Of a DNA stretch of 7,150 nt, positions 6,208-7,150 are shown in pieces. Location: the NCBI GenBank assembly GCA_902385025.1, contig CABMDX010000358.1, positions 1 to 7,150 of the forward strand, given 5' to 3'. The position numbers were made by a program, and so were the translations under genes. A model generated the notes under the pieces. It saw only the letters and a program-made list of their open reading frames with translations. It did no database searches and was not told the DNA's origin. The stretch's first letter is position 1. Every line of letters begins with the position of its first letter. This stretch comes from an uncultured archaeon. GTDB taxonomy: Archaea > Halobacteriota > Methanosarcinia > Methanotrichales > Methanotrichaceae.

Positions 6208-7005
6208 ATGCCAGAGCTGCCAGAGGTTGAGATGGCCCGCAGATATTTGTCAGCCACATCGCTTCACCAGCCCATAATAAGCGCAGAGGTGATGGATTCG
6301 CGCATTCTCTTTGGCATTTCGGCAGATATGGTGGTGCAGAGTCTGATCGGGCAGCAGTTCAACAGTGCCCTGCGGCATGGCAAAAGGCTTTTTTTGGAAT
6401 TGTTGCCCGATCTATGGCTCACACTTCACCTGGGCCTCACAGGCAAGCTGGTCTATTTGAACGACCGGGATGAAGTGCCTCGTCACACCCGGCTGCTCAT
6501 CACCTTTGAGAATGAGAGGCGCCTGGCCTTCGATGATCTGAGGATCTTCGGAGAAGTGGGCCTGACGATCAGTCCGCAAAGATTCCTTCTGGAGAGAAAG
6601 ATTGGTCCCGATGTCCTGGAGATTGATCTTGCGGGCTTTTTGAAAATCATGATGCTCAGACGGGGAATTATCAAGGCGGCCCTGCTCAATCAGCATCTTG
6701 TTGCGGGTCTTGGGAACCTTTATGCTGACGAGTCTCTCTTTCAGGCAGGCATCTGTCCCAGGTCGCGCGCCCTGGATGAAGAACATTTGAAGTTGCTTTT
6801 CTGCAGCATAAAAAAGATTCTGAGCCGGGTTCTATCTGTCCGGGCAGATCTGGATATGTTGCCTGATTCTTATCTATTGCCTCACCGCCATCCTGGTGGA
6901 GTGTGTCCGTGGGATAAAACCGTGCTGCGGCATGAGAATGTAGTTGGAAGGACAAGCTATTATTGCCCGAGGCATCAAAAGATCGTTGGATCTGGCGGCT
7001 CTTGA
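6208..7005 (+). CDS. mutM: Formamidopyrimidine-DNA glycosylase (Fpg/MutM)
   Basis: A 265-residue base-excision repair enzyme that removes 8-oxoguanine and ring-opened purines and nicks the strand. After Met removal the protein begins PELPEVE, with the catalytic N-terminal proline and the adjacent glutamate. This fixes the start at 6208 although the frame is open to TTG 6157 and no ribosome site precedes the ATG. Lys59 in RHGKRLF is the conserved hairpin lysine; HLGLTGKL, DDLRIFG and GLGNLYADESLFQAG match the intercalation loop and the helix-two-turn-helix. Of the intercalating residues, Arg and Phe (RxF) are kept and the usual Met is Leu. The C-terminal zinc finger has GRTSYYCP but reads Cys233-x-x-Asp236 and Cys253-x-x-His256 instead of four cysteines. 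It follows STAS copy 2 by 81 bp on the same strand. Link to the signalling genes is unproven. Confidence 0.93.
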   Translation: MPELPEVEMARRYLSATSLHQPIISAEVMDSRILFGISADMVVQSLIGQQFNSALRHGKRLFLELLPDLWLTLHLGLTGKLVYLNDRDEVPRHTRLLITFENERRLAFDDLRIFGEVGLTISPQRFLLERKIGPDVLEIDLAGFLKIMMLRRGIIKAALLNQHLVAGLGNLYADESLFQAGICPRSRALDEEHLKLLFCSIKKILSRVLSVRADLDMLPDSYLLPHRHPGGVCPWDKTVLRHENVVGRTSYYCPRHQKIVGSGGS

Positions 7006-7009
7006 GGAT

Positions 7010-7024
7010 TGCAGATCTTCTGCA
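7010..7024. terminator. Small perfect hairpin between convergent gene ends
   Basis: TGCAGA and TCTGCA form a six-base stem with a three-base loop, lying between the stop codon of the glycosylase (7005) and the stop codon of the convergent ATPase remnant (7026). Its place suggests a bidirectional terminator, but no T-run follows on either strand, so this is only a suggestion. Confidence 0.25.
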
Positions 7025-7025
7025 G

Positions 7026-7150
7026 TCATATCTTCATGGACCCGGCGTTTATTGCAACGATAACTGTGCTAAGACTCATAAGCAGTGCTCCAGCAGCAGG
7101 GGTCGGAATAATGACCAAAGAATAGAGAACTCACCCCGCCAGAGTAATCA
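7026..7150 (-). pseudogene. C-terminal end of a heavy-metal (P1B-type) cation-transporting ATPase, interrupted by an in-frame TGA
   Basis: The minus strand from 7148 to 7026 reads ITLAG, a TGA codon at 7133-7131, then VLYSLV, a short hydrophobic stretch with PTPAAGALL, MSLSTVIVAINA, and a stop at 7028-7026. MSLSTVIVAINA is the hallmark of the last membrane helix of copper/heavy-metal P-type ATPases, and LAxGVLY is typical of the helix before it. The alignment stays in frame across the TGA, so this looks like a nonsense change (for example GGA to TGA) rather than a shift. Only about 40 codons are visible. The gene may be a decayed copy, or the stop may be a sequencing error. The family call is good; the broken state is less sure because the rest lies outside the window. 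Confidence 0.6.

Noticed and set aside
7131..7133. TGA read as selenocysteine in the ATPase tail
   Set aside because: The family has no cysteine or selenocysteine here and no suitable stem-loop is visible; a nonsense change or base error is more likely.
1..7150. CRISPR array, tRNA, rRNA, insertion sequence or attachment site
   Set aside because: No regularly spaced repeats, tRNA-like cloverleaf, transposase motif or flanking duplication was seen on either strand.

Overview
The window looks like a piece of an archaeal genome, most likely a methanogen of the Methanosarcinales (Methanothrix/Methanosaeta type). This is an inference. It rests on the heavy use of AGA/AGG and ATA codons, GGAGGTGAT-like ribosome sites, oligo-T stretches and TATA-like boxes rather than clear bacterial -35/-10 pairs, a lipobox on the transporter protein, and the domain style of the signalling genes. 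A bacterium (for example a deltaproteobacterium) cannot be excluded without a marker gene.

Layout. Positions 1-306 (minus) hold the first 102 codons of a substrate-binding lipoprotein of an ABC transporter of the nitrate/sulfonate/taurine type, with its own likely promoter and a strong ribosome site. Positions 415-2136 (minus) hold a metallo-beta-lactamase-fold protein with an unusual C-terminal half that resembles a degenerate histidine kinase. A divergent intergenic region of about 210 bp separates it from a three-gene plus-strand cluster. That cluster is a 1005-residue membrane receptor (CHASE4-like sensor, HAMP, two PAS domains, PP2C/SpoIIE phosphatase, RsbW-like GHKL kinase; 2347-5364), followed by two paralogous STAS-domain proteins of the SpoIIAA/RsbV family (5424-5765 and 5782-6126). 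Next comes a formamidopyrimidine-DNA glycosylase gene (6208-7005). At the right edge, on the minus strand, is the C-terminal tail of a heavy-metal P-type ATPase, interrupted by an in-frame TGA (7026-7150).

How the genes may work together. The receptor carries the two opposing activities of a partner-switching module (a serine kinase like RsbW and a PP2C phosphatase like RsbU) in one chain. The two STAS proteins next door keep the serine that such modules phosphorylate. In bacteria this circuit releases a sigma factor. Archaea have no sigma-70-type factors, so if the host is archaeal the output is unknown. The divergently transcribed MBL/pseudokinase protein is a candidate extra component. The DNA glycosylase and transporter genes are probably unrelated neighbours.
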